DNA of 64,000 nucleotides from CALNXN01 sp942490645 (lineage in GTDB: Bacteria > Pseudomonadota > Alphaproteobacteria > Rhodobacterales > Rhodobacteraceae). The stretch is taken from positions 372,001 through 436,000 of the forward strand of contig CALNXN010000007.1 in the NCBI GenBank assembly GCA_942490645.1, given 5' to 3'. Every line of letters begins with the position of its first letter. Within the stretch, counting starts at the first letter, position 1. The notes under the pieces were generated by a model. The model had not been told where the DNA came from and ran no database searches. It saw only the letters and a list, made by a program, of their open reading frames with translations. The position numbers and the translations under genes are program-made. Positions 45,329-54,947 of the stretch are shown here, piece after piece.

Positions 45329-46441
45329 ATGGCCGACGCATCCTTGTTTTTCTACGGTACAATGCGGCACCGCCCCTTGTTGGAGGCGGTGCTGGGTGAT
45401 TGCGCACATCTGACAGTGCGGCAGGCGCAGGTGGCCGGGTTTACCGTGCGCACCGTTGCCGAAGGACCGTTTCCGGCCATTGTGCCCGATGCAGACGGCG
45501 TAGCCACAGGCCTTTTGGTTGCCGGGTTGACAGAGAATGATACCGCGCGGCTGACCTATTACGAAGGCGGGTTCGATTACACATTGACGGACGCTGTGTT
45601 GACGGACGGCACACCCGCCCAGATTTACCTGCCCAAACCTGACGCATGGACATTGGGCGCGCTTTGGGATTTTGACGCGTGGTGTCAGCATTGGGGCGAG
45701 ATGTCAGTCCATGCGGCGCGCGAAGTCATGGGGTATATGGGCCACAAAACGCCTGACGAAATCGCGGGCATGTTTCCAATGATCCGCGCACGTGCCTGGA
45801 GCCGCGTCAACGCTGCAACGTCCCGCCATGGTGCGGGCACATTGCACGGCGCGGTAAATATTCAGACCAAACGGCGCGCCTACGCGCATTACTTTGCGCT
45901 TGATGAAGTTGAGTTGAGCCACGAACGATTTGACGGCACCATGACGCCATTGATGCTGCGGGCGGTGTTTTTGGTGTCTGACGCCGCTCTGGTCCTGCCC
46001 TACGATCCCATACGCGACCGGGTGATGCTGGTCGAGCAGATGCGCATGGGGCCGCTGGCCAGAGGCGACACATCGCTGTGGCAGTTGGAGCCGATTGCGG
46101 GGCGGGTCGATCCCGGCGAAAACCCACAAGACACCGCGCGGCGCGAAGCGCTTGAAGAAGCGGGTCTGACCTTGGGTGCATTGCTGCCCGTTGCCGAAAG
46201 CTATTGTTCCCCCGGAAATTCATCGGAATTTTTCTATATCTACGTCGGGCTGGCGGATCTGCCGGACAACAGCACCGGGATCGGTGGTCTGGACAGTGAA
46301 AACGAAGACATTCGCTCGCATCTGTTGTCATTTGACGCCCTGATGGAGATGTGTGACGCGCAACAGGCGGCCAACGCGCCGCTGGTTTTGGCGGCCTATT
46401 GGCTGGCACGACACCGTGACAGGCTGCGCGCCAAGGCTTGA
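45329..46441 (+). CDS. trgB: TrgB: gamma-glutamylcyclotransferase-like plus NUDIX protein
   Basis: 370 residues with two parts. About 1-125 is a GGCT/AIG2-like domain (FFYGTMRHRPLLEAVLG, LTYYEGGFDYTL). About 175-365 is a NUDIX hydrolase of the ADP-ribose pyrophosphatase type; the box G-x5-E-x7-RE-x2-EE-x-G is complete in GRVDPGE and ARREALEEAGL. Known as TrgB in tellurite resistance. It starts 17 bp after trgA and its stop lies next to the cysK region. Confidence 0.9.
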   Translation: MADASLFFYGTMRHRPLLEAVLGDCAHLTVRQAQVAGFTVRTVAEGPFPAIVPDADGVATGLLVAGLTENDTARLTYYEGGFDYTLTDAVLTDGTPAQIYLPKPDAWTLGALWDFDAWCQHWGEMSVHAAREVMGYMGHKTPDEIAGMFPMIRARAWSRVNAATSRHGAGTLHGAVNIQTKRRAYAHYFALDEVELSHERFDGTMTPLMLRAVFLVSDAALVLPYDPIRDRVMLVEQMRMGPLARGDTSLWQLEPIAGRVDPGENPQDTARREALEEAGLTLGALLPVAESYCSPGNSSEFFYIYVGLADLPDNSTGIGGLDSENEDIRSHLLSFDALMEMCDAQQAANAPLVLAAYWLARHRDRLRAKA

Positions 46442-46497
46442 GGTCCGCAGGGGTGAACGCTAGAGGTTGGGAAACAAACCTCAGGGGGTTCACGGCC

Positions 46498-47535
46498 ATG
46501 CATGTCGCTCAAGATCTCGCCACGGCGATCGGAAACACGCCGCTCATCAAGCTGAAGGGTGCCAGCGAGGCCACAGGCTGTACCATCATGGGCAAGGCTG
46601 AGTTCATGAATCCGGGCCAATCGGTCAAGGATCGCGCAGCGCTCTACATCATCAAGGACGCGGTCGCCAAAGGCTTGCTCAAGCCGGGCGGCACCATTGT
46701 AGAAGGTACAGCGGGCAATACCGGCATCGGACTGGCGCTGGTCGGCGCCTCCATGGGCTTCAAGACCGTGATTGTGATCCCCGAGACGCAAAGTCAGGAA
46801 AAAAAGGACATGCTGCGGCTGGCAGGGGCGGAATTGGTGCAAGTGCCTGCAGCGCCTTACCGCAACCCCAACAACTTCATCCGCTATTCGGAACGTTTGG
46901 CAAACGAGCTGGCCAAGACGACCAACAAGGGCGTAATCTGGGCCAATCAATTCGACAATGTGGCCAACCGGCAGGCCCATATCGAAACCACCGGCCCGGA
47001 GATTTGGGAACAAACCGGCGGCAAGGTCGACGGGTTCATCTGCGCAGTTGGTTCGGGCGGTACGCTGGCGGGTGTGGCGATGGCCTTGCAGCCCAAAGGT
47101 GTCAAAATCGGGCTGGCTGATCCTGATGGCGCGTCGCTGTACAACTATTTCACCAATGGCGAGTTGGTCATGTCCGAAGGATCCTCGATCAATGAGGGCA
47201 TCGGTCAGGTGCGGATCACCAAGAACATCGAAGGGCTGACGCCTGATTTCGCCTATAACATCCACGACGCCGAAGCTTTGCCGATCGTGTTCGACATGCT
47301 CGAACACGAGGGCCTGTGTCTGGGCGGATCGTCTGGCATAAACGTAGCGGGCGCGATCCGCATGGCACGCGACATGGGGCCGGGGCATACCATCGTGACG
47401 ATCCTGTGCGACTACGGCACGCGCTATCAATCCAAGCTCTTCAATCCTGAGTTTCTGCGCGAAAAGGGATTGCCGGTTCCGGGCTGGCTGGATCAGGGTC
47501 CGATGAGCATTCCCGGCGTATTCGAGGACGTATGA
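46498..47535 (+). CDS. cysK: Cysteine synthase A
   Basis: 345 residues, PLP fold type II. The PLP Lys is Lys44 in PGQSVKDRAA; other blocks are EGTAGNTGIGLALVG, AVGSGGTLAGVA and GLCLGGSSGINV. It makes cysteine from O-acetylserine and sulfide. cysK follows trgB in the R. sphaeroides tellurite locus, as here. The frame is open from 46438; the ATG at 46498 gives the family start. Its stop overlaps mscS (ATGA). Confidence 0.94.
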   Translation: MHVAQDLATAIGNTPLIKLKGASEATGCTIMGKAEFMNPGQSVKDRAALYIIKDAVAKGLLKPGGTIVEGTAGNTGIGLALVGASMGFKTVIVIPETQSQEKKDMLRLAGAELVQVPAAPYRNPNNFIRYSERLANELAKTTNKGVIWANQFDNVANRQAHIETTGPEIWEQTGGKVDGFICAVGSGGTLAGVAMALQPKGVKIGLADPDGASLYNYFTNGELVMSEGSSINEGIGQVRITKNIEGLTPDFAYNIHDAEALPIVFDMLEHEGLCLGGSSGINVAGAIRMARDMGPGHTIVTILCDYGTRYQSKLFNPEFLREKGLPVPGWLDQGPMSIPGVFEDV

Positions 47536-49850
47536 AAACAATAGTTTCGCTCTTTTGGGCGCTTGTTTTTGCGCTTTGGGCAGGTGTCGCGGTCGCGCAA
47601 GAAGTCGCAACGGCTCCGATCGATTATACTTTGTGGGACAGCGTGGCCGATCGTGCGGAAACGGCGATCGATCAGAGGTCGGACGACACGGCCGTTTATG
47701 AACGGTTGCGACTGAGAATTGCTGCGTTCCGCGAGCAATTTGCGCTGGCCCGGCAGGCCAACACCGAGCGTATTCAGACATTGCGCGATCAGATCGAGGC
47801 ACTGGGTGCCGCGCCAGAAAACGGGGCGGAACCGGCAGACATCGCGAGCCGCCGCAACGCGTTGGAGCAGCAGTTGCAAGCGCTTCAAGCGCCGGTGCTG
47901 GTGGCGGACGCGGCCTTCAGGCGGGCGGACGGATTGGTCGGAGAGATCGACGCGATTGTGCGAGAGCGGCAAACCCGACGCTTGCTGTCGTTGGGTCCGT
48001 CGCCGCTGAACCCGGCAAACTGGGCTCCTGCGCTACAGGAGTTTGCCGATATTACCTCGCGCATCGGCGGTGAAGTATCAGCCATGAGCGAAGCGGACCG
48101 CCAAAGCACGTTGCGTGAAAATGCGCCGCTTGTGCTGCTGTTGCTGGCTTTGGGCGTTGTGTTATTGGCGCGTGGTCGCCATTGGGCATGGTTGGCACTT
48201 GAACGCTTGCGGCGATTGGGCGGTCACGGTTCCGGAGTGTGGCGGTTCCTGGTTTCGCTGTTTCGGATATTCCTGCCGCTGGCGGGGATTTTCGCCATTG
48301 TCGCCGCCTTGCGCGCCACAGGTTTGGCAGGCGTGCGCATAGATGAATTGCTGGATGACGTGCCAATCTGGGGTGCCGTTCTGCTGGGGTTTCGCTGGTT
48401 GGCAGAACGTCTTTTTGCGCGTGACGACGATGATGCGCTTATCCCGCTCGTCGCGGAACGCCGGTCGGAGGCACGGTTTTATGCGCTGGTGCTTTCGGTT
48501 CTGTTCGTGCTGCGCGGTGTTGCCGATGTCTTGGTCGGATTTGATGCCTCGTTCGAGGCCACGGAAGCAGTTATCACGTTCCCTATCGTGGTCGTCATGG
48601 GGCTTATCCTGTTTCGTCTTGGCCAGATATTGCGTGGGTTCAGACCTGCGCAACCCAGAGCCGACGCGGATGATGCAACCCCGCGCGGCACCGGTTTTGC
48701 CCGCCTGATCCGACTGATCGGAACGGGCGTGATGCTGGTGTCGATTGCGGCACCGGTGATGGCTGCTGTTGGTTATGCGGAAGCCGGCAATGCGCTGCTC
48801 TACCCCACGATCTCCAGCCTGGTCATTCTGGGTTTGGTGGTGACCTTCCAGCGTTTTGCCGCCGACATCTACGGGCTGATCACCGGACAGGGCAGGGAAG
48901 GGCGCGACGCGTTGATCCCGGTGTTGATAGGCTTCTTGTTCGTGCTGTTGGCGTCACCTGTTCTGGCGTTGGCATGGGGTGCACGGGTTGCGGATTTGAC
49001 CGAACTATGGGCCGATTTCGCACGCGGGTTCCAGGTCGGTGATACTCAGATTTCGCCGACGGATTTTCTGGCCTTTGCCATCGTGTTTGTCGCGGGCTAC
49101 ACCCTCACCCGGTTCGTGCAAGGAGCATTGCGCTCGAACGTTCTGCCCAAGACCAAGATCGACCCCGGGGCGCAAACTGCCATTGTGTCGGGTCTGGGCT
49201 ACGTCGGAATTTTCCTGGCCGCATTGGTTGCCATCACAACCGCAGGCATTGATCTGTCGTCGCTGGCGATTGTGGCTGGTGCGCTGTCGGTAGGTATCGG
49301 TTTTGGCCTGCAGAATATCGTGTCGAACTTTGTCTCGGGCATCATTTTGCTGATCGAACGGCCGATCTCGGAAGGCGATTGGATCGAAGTGGGCGGCAAG
49401 CAGGGTTATGTGCGCAACATTTCCGTACGCTCGACCCGCATCGAAACCTTTGACCGCTCGGATGTGATTGTGCCCAACGCCGATCTGGTCAGCGGAACGG
49501 TCACCAACTTTACCCGTGGCAACACGGTGGGGCGTCTGATCGTTGATATTGGCGTGGCGTATGGGACGGACGTGCGCAAAGTGGAACGGATCCTCAAAGA
49601 GATCGCGGAGGATCAACCCATGGTCCTGCGTAATCCGCCCCCGATGATCTTGTTCAACAACTTCGGTGCGGATTCGCTGGAGTTCCAGATGCGGATGATC
49701 CTGCGGGACGTCAACTGGACGCTGAGCGTCAAGAACGACGTCAACCACGCCATCGCCAAGCGCTTCGCCGAAGAAGAGATCGAAGTGCCCTTTGCGCAGC
49801 GTGATCTGTGGATCCGCAATCCGGAGGCTTTGAAGGGGACAGACCCATGA
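47532..49850 (+). CDS. DUF3772-MscS mechanosensitive channel
   Basis: 772 residues. Signal peptide (LVFALWAGVAVAQE), a periplasmic DUF3772 coiled-coil region (about 25-200; ARQANTERIQTLRDQIEALG), about ten membrane helices, then the MscS pore helix and beta domain: SSLAIVAGALSVGIGFGLQN, IVSNFVSGIILLIERPISEG and GYVRNISVRSTRIETFDRSD. It releases solutes upon osmotic downshock. Overlaps cysK and alaX at both ends. Confidence 0.92.
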   Translation: MKTIVSLFWALVFALWAGVAVAQEVATAPIDYTLWDSVADRAETAIDQRSDDTAVYERLRLRIAAFREQFALARQANTERIQTLRDQIEALGAAPENGAEPADIASRRNALEQQLQALQAPVLVADAAFRRADGLVGEIDAIVRERQTRRLLSLGPSPLNPANWAPALQEFADITSRIGGEVSAMSEADRQSTLRENAPLVLLLLALGVVLLARGRHWAWLALERLRRLGGHGSGVWRFLVSLFRIFLPLAGIFAIVAALRATGLAGVRIDELLDDVPIWGAVLLGFRWLAERLFARDDDDALIPLVAERRSEARFYALVLSVLFVLRGVADVLVGFDASFEATEAVITFPIVVVMGLILFRLGQILRGFRPAQPRADADDATPRGTGFARLIRLIGTGVMLVSIAAPVMAAVGYAEAGNALLYPTISSLVILGLVVTFQRFAADIYGLITGQGREGRDALIPVLIGFLFVLLASPVLALAWGARVADLTELWADFARGFQVGDTQISPTDFLAFAIVFVAGYTLTRFVQGALRSNVLPKTKIDPGAQTAIVSGLGYVGIFLAALVAITTAGIDLSSLAIVAGALSVGIGFGLQNIVSNFVSGIILLIERPISEGDWIEVGGKQGYVRNISVRSTRIETFDRSDVIVPNADLVSGTVTNFTRGNTVGRLIVDIGVAYGTDVRKVERILKEIAEDQPMVLRNPPPMILFNNFGADSLEFQMRMILRDVNWTLSVKNDVNHAIAKRFAEEEIEVPFAQRDLWIRNPEALKGTDP

Positions 49851-50566
49851 CTGGCATGATCTTTCGCGAGGACGCCTATGCACGCAGTGCCGAGGGCAAG
49901 GTGTGCGCCGTGACGCCAGAAGGCGGGATCGTGCTGGACCGCACAGTGTTTTACCCGACGGGCGGCGGTCAGCCGGGCGACAGTGGTATGTTGACTTGGG
50001 AAGATCAGACCCTTGAAATCGCGACCACGGTCAAGGGTGAAGGCAACACGATCGTGCTGGTGCCCGCCGAACCCGTGGCGTTGCCAGCGGTGGGACAAGC
50101 GGTCGTGCAGCGGTTGGATTGGGAGCGGCGACTGGGTCATATGCGTGTGCACACGGCGCTGCATTTGTTGTCGGTTGTTGTGCCCTTTGGCGTGACGGGT
50201 GGGTCCATCAGTGCCAGACATGGGCGCTTGGATTTCGACATGCCGGATGCCCCGCCAGACAAAGATGCTCTGGGTGCGGCCTTGGCGGCACTTGTTGCAC
50301 AAGACGCCGCCGTGACGGAGCGATGGATCACCCAAGACGAATTGGATGCCAACCCCGGTTTGGTGAAAACCATGTCGGTCCAGCCGCCCCGTGGCGCAGG
50401 CGACATCCGTCTGATCCAGATCGGGCCAGATAGTGATCCAATCGACCTGCAACCCTGTGGCGGCACACATGTGGCACGATTAAGTGAAATCGGCCCGGTC
50501 CGCCTCGGCAAGATCGAGAAGAAGGGGCGCATGAACCGCCGCGTCTATCTGCATCTGGAAGACTGA
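49847..50566 (+). CDS. AlaX-type alanyl-tRNA editing protein
   Basis: 239 residues. It removes wrongly attached Ser or Gly from tRNA-Ala. The zinc-site motifs are His102-x3-His106 (VHTALHLL) and Cys-x3-His in LQPCGGTHVA; LDRTVFYPTGGGQPGD is the usual AlaX/AlaRS editing start. Its ATG overlaps the channel gene stop. Confidence 0.92.
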   Translation: MTGMIFREDAYARSAEGKVCAVTPEGGIVLDRTVFYPTGGGQPGDSGMLTWEDQTLEIATTVKGEGNTIVLVPAEPVALPAVGQAVVQRLDWERRLGHMRVHTALHLLSVVVPFGVTGGSISARHGRLDFDMPDAPPDKDALGAALAALVAQDAAVTERWITQDELDANPGLVKTMSVQPPRGAGDIRLIQIGPDSDPIDLQPCGGTHVARLSEIGPVRLGKIEKKGRMNRRVYLHLED

Positions 50567-50635
50567 CAGCTTAACCCACGTTCGGATCATTTCTTCCTTG
50601 CAATGTGTTGTCCCACCACGCTAAACCGCGCCAAC

Positions 50636-50725
50636 GGAGCGGTGGCCGAGTGGTCGAAGGCGCACGCCTGGAAAGTGTGTAGGCGGGAGACCGTCTCCAG
50701 GGTTCGAATCCCTGTCGCTCCGCCA
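50636..50725 (+). tRNA. tRNA-Ser (anticodon GGA)
   Basis: 90 nt with encoded CCA. The acceptor stem pairs GGAGCGG with TCGCTCC, discriminator G. The anticodon stem CACGC/GTGTG closes the loop CTGGAAA, anticodon GGA (reads UCC/UCU). There is a long variable arm and the T-loop TTCGAAT. The DNA to its right is decayed, as is common at tRNA integration sites. Confidence 0.96.
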
Positions 50726-50998
50726 TTAAAGACTTTCAAGCCATTGTTTTTTATTGAAAAAATGGCGCCGTATTTCGACATATCCCCCACAAAATCCCCC
50801 AAAGCAGTGCGGACTGCCTCGGAACTTCCCGGATGATCTGCCGCTACTCTCTTTCTACGAAGGAAGATAATAACCCCTGCGGTTCAGGGCATCGCGGCCG
50901 GCAGGGAAATCCGTTCTCTTGCTTCTTGGTAGGCAGCTGCCGTTTCCGGCCCAAACATGCCGTTGGTGCCAATCACGTCTAACGCCGCTCCCCCCCAG

Positions 50999-51060
50999 AG
51001 CGGTCATGGCGCGAAACAGGTGGATTGGTCAAGCGGACCTTCGCGAGCTTCTGTTGAGTG
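50999..51060 (+). repeat. Diverged direct repeat, copy 1
   Basis: Contains AGCGGTCATGGCGCGAAAC, TGGTCAAGCGG, GAGCTTCTGT and GAGTG in the same order and spacing as copy 2 at 53234-53289, with small gaps between blocks. Confidence 0.75.
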
Positions 51061-51234
51061 ACCGACATGCGGACTTCCCGCTGCGATCTCGCGAACGGTG
51101 GCTTCTATCAATGATCGAACTGTTAACAGCGCGGCGGACGACCGATTTTCACGCACCGCTCAGCTCGCGCCTCCCGGCAGATCCGGCCCCTCCGAATTTC
51201 TGGGCGCGTCACCTCGCACCCTTGAGCTGGCAAG

Positions 51235-51890
51235 CATCCTTCGCGGCCCGACCGTCAGAAAAGGACGCGCTGACGAGCCGTTCATGGCCGAGCCTTTACT
51301 CGGCATCGGCCCGTAAATGGCTTGCAGTTCAAGGCGCTCATCCGGCGTCAGCCCGTTTACAACCATCGGGCCAAGATAAAGCGATTCAGAATAACCACCG
51401 TTGGCCTTTATCACGTGATGTCGATCCAACGCGAAGTGTATCCACTTTATTGCGTCCTTGCCACGCATGATCCGAATGCCGGGCTGACGTATCAGGGCTT
51501 TGGCAGGCACCAGATATGCCCGCTCAAACGCGTATTCGAACTGCCGACCTTCACCTACCAGAATGCGATGCTGTGGCGAGACGATAAGGTCGTGCATTGG
51601 ACGCCCGCGCCCGAGAGCGCCCGCTTGGATCAGGACCGGGCGGCTATCGTCGTCAGCATTTTCGAGTGCATGGTTTCTGGACCGCAGCCAGCAGACGCGG
51701 CAAGCGCCTGCATCCACCGTTTCAACCAGATCACCGACACGCAGGTTTCAATGGCGCGCGGTCCACGGTGTGCGATCATCGTGCCCGCGCGTAGCAGACG
51801 ACCTGCGAGCTTCGAGTCCTTTTCATTAAGTCCTTCATTCGGAAGAATCATCGAGCCATTCCGGCGGCCGACTGACGCGGGTTTCGCCAA
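51235..51890 (-). pseudogene. Hint-domain (hedgehog/intein-like) protein relic
   Basis: Leftward reading gives AGTMIAHRGPRAIET, then after a one-base shift LRVGDLVETVDAGACRVCW, followed by PVLIQAGALGRGRPMHDLIV, SPQHRILVG, AYLVPAKALI, HFALDRHHVIKANG and GLTPDERLELQAIYG. This is the pattern of the Hint_2 domain found in many roseobacter surface proteins, but the frame is broken and no good start is seen. Confidence 0.75.
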
Positions 51891-53233
51891 CCTGATCGTA
51901 CGTTACCATCAGCCGCTGATGTGTGCCCAACGTCACCGATGGACGCGTCATTCACTTCTGGGCGAAATCATGGACCGTGCGGCGCCGAGTGATCGGCGTC
52001 CGCGCCACCGCCGGATCTTGAACGTCGCACGGCGACGTCAGCACTTGGGGCCGAATTCAATCTGAGCCGCGCGACCGTCCGCGATGACAACGGTGTTCGC
52101 CCGCGGACCCTCGAATGCAGGGACCATTGTCGCGCCGCAGCAACCGCTCGGCGGCTGTCAGCCAACGGTTTCGACAGGTCGCGTGTCGCGTGACGTGCCT
52201 CTCGATGATCTTGACCCCTCGGATCGCTCGGGGCGGACTCGAAGTCGGGCCCGCCGCGCCCGAACGTGATATCGCCGCGCGGACGGGCGAGATGAACGTC
52301 GCCCGGAGACACTGATTATCTCAGCCGAATTGATCTCATCGGACCAGTGGAGCAGTCTTTGTCTACGATGATAAAAGTTGGAGCGCCCGGCGGCGAGCGC
52401 GGGCCGTTTAGGCTAATGTTAGCGCGAGTTACGGAGCATCAGTTTTTGAAGCGATCGCCGGCATCTTCATGACTAGCAGCTGAGCGGCAAGGCATCCAGC
52501 GAGACGCAGCTCGGTCAAAGGGGCCCGCCGAATCGCGCACTCAGCCTGAGCCGCGTCGGAACGGCCAACTTGCAAAGGGTACTTCCCGCGCAAGCGCCGC
52601 TCAACGCTGGCCAGTCGAAGTCTTGACGAAAACTGTCAGAGACGCAGTCCAGCCGTAGCGCCGTCGCGAGAACAGACACTCGAGGCAGCGAAATCAGAGA
52701 TTGACCGACCCGCGCGCGCTCTTGACCATTCGACTAGACGTGATCGCAGCGCAGAACAGAATTTTCGGCAAGGCTCGAATTCACCGCGACCTTTCGGCCC
52801 AATAGCGCCACCAGTTCCGCGCCAATGGCCAGAAACTGGTCGCAAAAGCGCATCGCTACGAAGCTGCGAAACTCAGCGATGAGTTACTTCCACTACGGCT
52901 TTCAAATGCGCTGACATAATCTGTGACTTCTGCGGCTACCTCACGCAGGTCAAGACGGCGAAAGTAGCGGACGTCGAGATTTTGCCGAGATATGTGCTTG
53001 GCGGGGCATGGGGACCGCAGCAGGCAAGGATGGAAGCCGCCATCTGCTTACGCTGTACCTCGTATTGTAGCGAGAGACGGCATTCCGTATTTTTCTTGTG
53101 AAGGGCTTGGTGAAGAAATGTTTTGGGGGCCTCTGAGTTGTAAGGGGGGGAAGGTTGCCGCCGTGAGTGTGCCGACAAATTTGTCCGATGGGGGGAGAAG
53201 TGGTTGGTGACGCGTAAGACTGCTGGAGCCCCA

Positions 53234-53289
53234 AGCGGTCATGGCGCGAAACGGCGAAGCTGGTCAAGCGGCTGGAGCTTCTGTGAGTG
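53234..53289 (+). repeat. Diverged direct repeat, copy 2
   Basis: Second copy of the block at 50999-51060, same orientation, 2.2 kb away; the first 19 bases are identical. Confidence 0.75.
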
Positions 53290-53516
53290 CGGGTTTGCTC
53301 GCATGTTGCTGTCATCGCTAAGCGGAAGCGGCATGCTCGCTGCTACGTTGCAGCCAAAATCGCCAGAGCGGCCATTGAAAGCCCCGCTGAGACACGAAAT
53401 TCAAACCGTCATTCGCCACGGGCGGTTCCAACGATTCAGCCGCGGGACGTAGCAGCCGTCTACCCGAAGACATTTGACGTCAGCTAAAGACCCTTAGGGA
53501 GCAAAACAGCGAACCC

Positions 53517-54512
53517 TTAGCCGTGCATTTGCCTTTTGCGATTTCGGGTGCGTTGCGTCGCCTCTTCTGACCCATCATGATACGTCCCAAACCACTTGTC
53601 CCATGGCATTTCCGCGTTCCCGTAATTGCACTCATAATACCGATGGTGGAGTTGGTGAAAGAACGCCCCAAGCAGGATGGCTTGACGATCTCGCGCCCAC
53701 AACGCCTCGTATCCTGAATGAGATGACGCAGCACCCAGCATCAGCCAATAGCCAAGAAACAGCATATGCACTGGATGGCTTGGGAGGATGAGAACGATCA
53801 GGATTGCGCTGAGGTAGGTCAACGCTTCAACGGGGTGCATCGACATGCCGGACCATGGGCCGGTGTTGACGTTGCGATGATGAACTGAATGCACGTGTTT
53901 GTAGATAAACGGCTGATGCAAAAACAGATGCACGACGTAAAAGTGAAAGCTTTGCCACAGCGCAAGAAGAGGAAACATCAGAATGAACCAAACGGGATGC
54001 GCGCCGAATGACAAGGTGCCGATCAATCCGTTGGCATAGGACCAGCGCAAGAAGCACTCTAGAGACGATAGAATCGTCGCGCCAAACATCATCGAGTAGT
54101 AGACGTTGTCCCATGTCTGATAGCCGAATTTGAACAATGCGTTCTTGCGTTTGAAATATGGGCGCGGGTCAAATTTCTGTAATTTTCCCTGACCGTCGAT
54201 CCCATAGAACCAGTGATGCAGCCCTCCGGCGACAATCAACAATAGCAGCCAATTGCGTAAGAACACCCATGCCGTCCAGCCAAGACCGAGGCTGGATTGC
54301 TCTTGCCCTACAGGATGCAGCCAGAAGGCTACTAAAAACGCCAGTGCAAGAAAGAACGAGCGGTCAGAAAATTGTAGCCAGTTCTGCCACACCCATTTTA
54401 TCAGAGCGGCGGGTTTCGGCGGCCACAGCCAATACGGCGCATGCCTGACTGGTAACTCTGGATGCCAGTGCCACTCCCGGCTCATTGGTTCGGGGTCGGT
54501 TTTCTTTGTCAT
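53517..54512 (-). CDS. Sterol desaturase/fatty acid hydroxylase family protein
   Basis: 331 residues, membrane di-iron enzyme. Several membrane helices and the His clusters HFYVVHLFLHQPF, HVHSVHHRN and HQLHHRYYECNYG bind two irons. It hydroxylates or desaturates a lipid or carotenoid-type substrate, not known. AAGGTGA seven bases before the ATG at 54512 supports the start. It is the first clear gene after the decayed region. Confidence 0.87.
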   Translation of the reverse strand: MTKKTDPEPMSREWHWHPELPVRHAPYWLWPPKPAALIKWVWQNWLQFSDRSFFLALAFLVAFWLHPVGQEQSSLGLGWTAWVFLRNWLLLLIVAGGLHHWFYGIDGQGKLQKFDPRPYFKRKNALFKFGYQTWDNVYYSMMFGATILSSLECFLRWSYANGLIGTLSFGAHPVWFILMFPLLALWQSFHFYVVHLFLHQPFIYKHVHSVHHRNVNTGPWSGMSMHPVEALTYLSAILIVLILPSHPVHMLFLGYWLMLGAASSHSGYEALWARDRQAILLGAFFHQLHHRYYECNYGNAEMPWDKWFGTYHDGSEEATQRTRNRKRQMHG

Positions 54513-54947
54513 CCAAATTTCACCTTGCTGGCATGGTGAATACTTACCTGTCTGAATGTCAGCGGGTCTTTTCTAAAAGCGACGTTTTGAAACACGCAAA
54601 GTGTTTCTCACCTTATAGATTGATAGGCGTGGTCAGTTTCTTCGAAAATTCCTCGCTGAAGAAAGCGGCCACTTGTTCAAGGCGCAGCATCGGTGACTCT
54701 GGGCTCTCCTGACACCTTCGCCGCACCATCTACGAACGGTTGGTCCGAAAACGGGTGCCGTTCTCTGCGTAGAGCTTGAACTGGCAAGACGCGGGACGAA
54801 GTACCAATTCGCGGCGTTGGCAGAAGGTGCTGGTCAGAGGCCATTCCTTGGCATCTATGTACCACGAACAGCTTCGGTGTCGCAAACGGAAGGCCAAAGC
54901 GACAGCCGCATCGCTAGCAATGAGAAAAAATGTCCCAAGGAGACCAA
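54513..54947. other. 435-bp gap holding repeat copy A
   Basis: No gene supported. The right half (54712-54815) is a diverged copy of the sequence at 57708-57811. It separates the divergent desaturase and EamA exporter genes, so promoters must lie here too. Confidence 0.55.
54712..54815 (+). repeat. Dispersed non-coding repeat, copy A
   Basis: Aligns without gaps to 57708-57811; my hand count gives 76 of 104 identical. Shared runs include CACCTTCGCCGC, ACGAACG, GCCGTT, GAACTGG, GCGGGAC and AATTCGC. Confidence 0.75.

Larger units (their letters stand above)
50726..53516. other. Gene-poor decayed region next to tRNA-Ser
   Basis: About 2.8 kb with no intact gene I can support. It holds a frame-broken Hint-domain relic (51235-51890) and two diverged direct repeats (near 51.0 and 53.25 kb). 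Several unrelated short frames on both strands look random. No transposase, integrase or duplicate tRNA end was found by eye. Confidence 0.6.

Noticed and set aside
50919..51470. A rightward protein in the decayed region
   Set aside because: Half of it is antisense to the Hint relic and it shows no conserved pattern.
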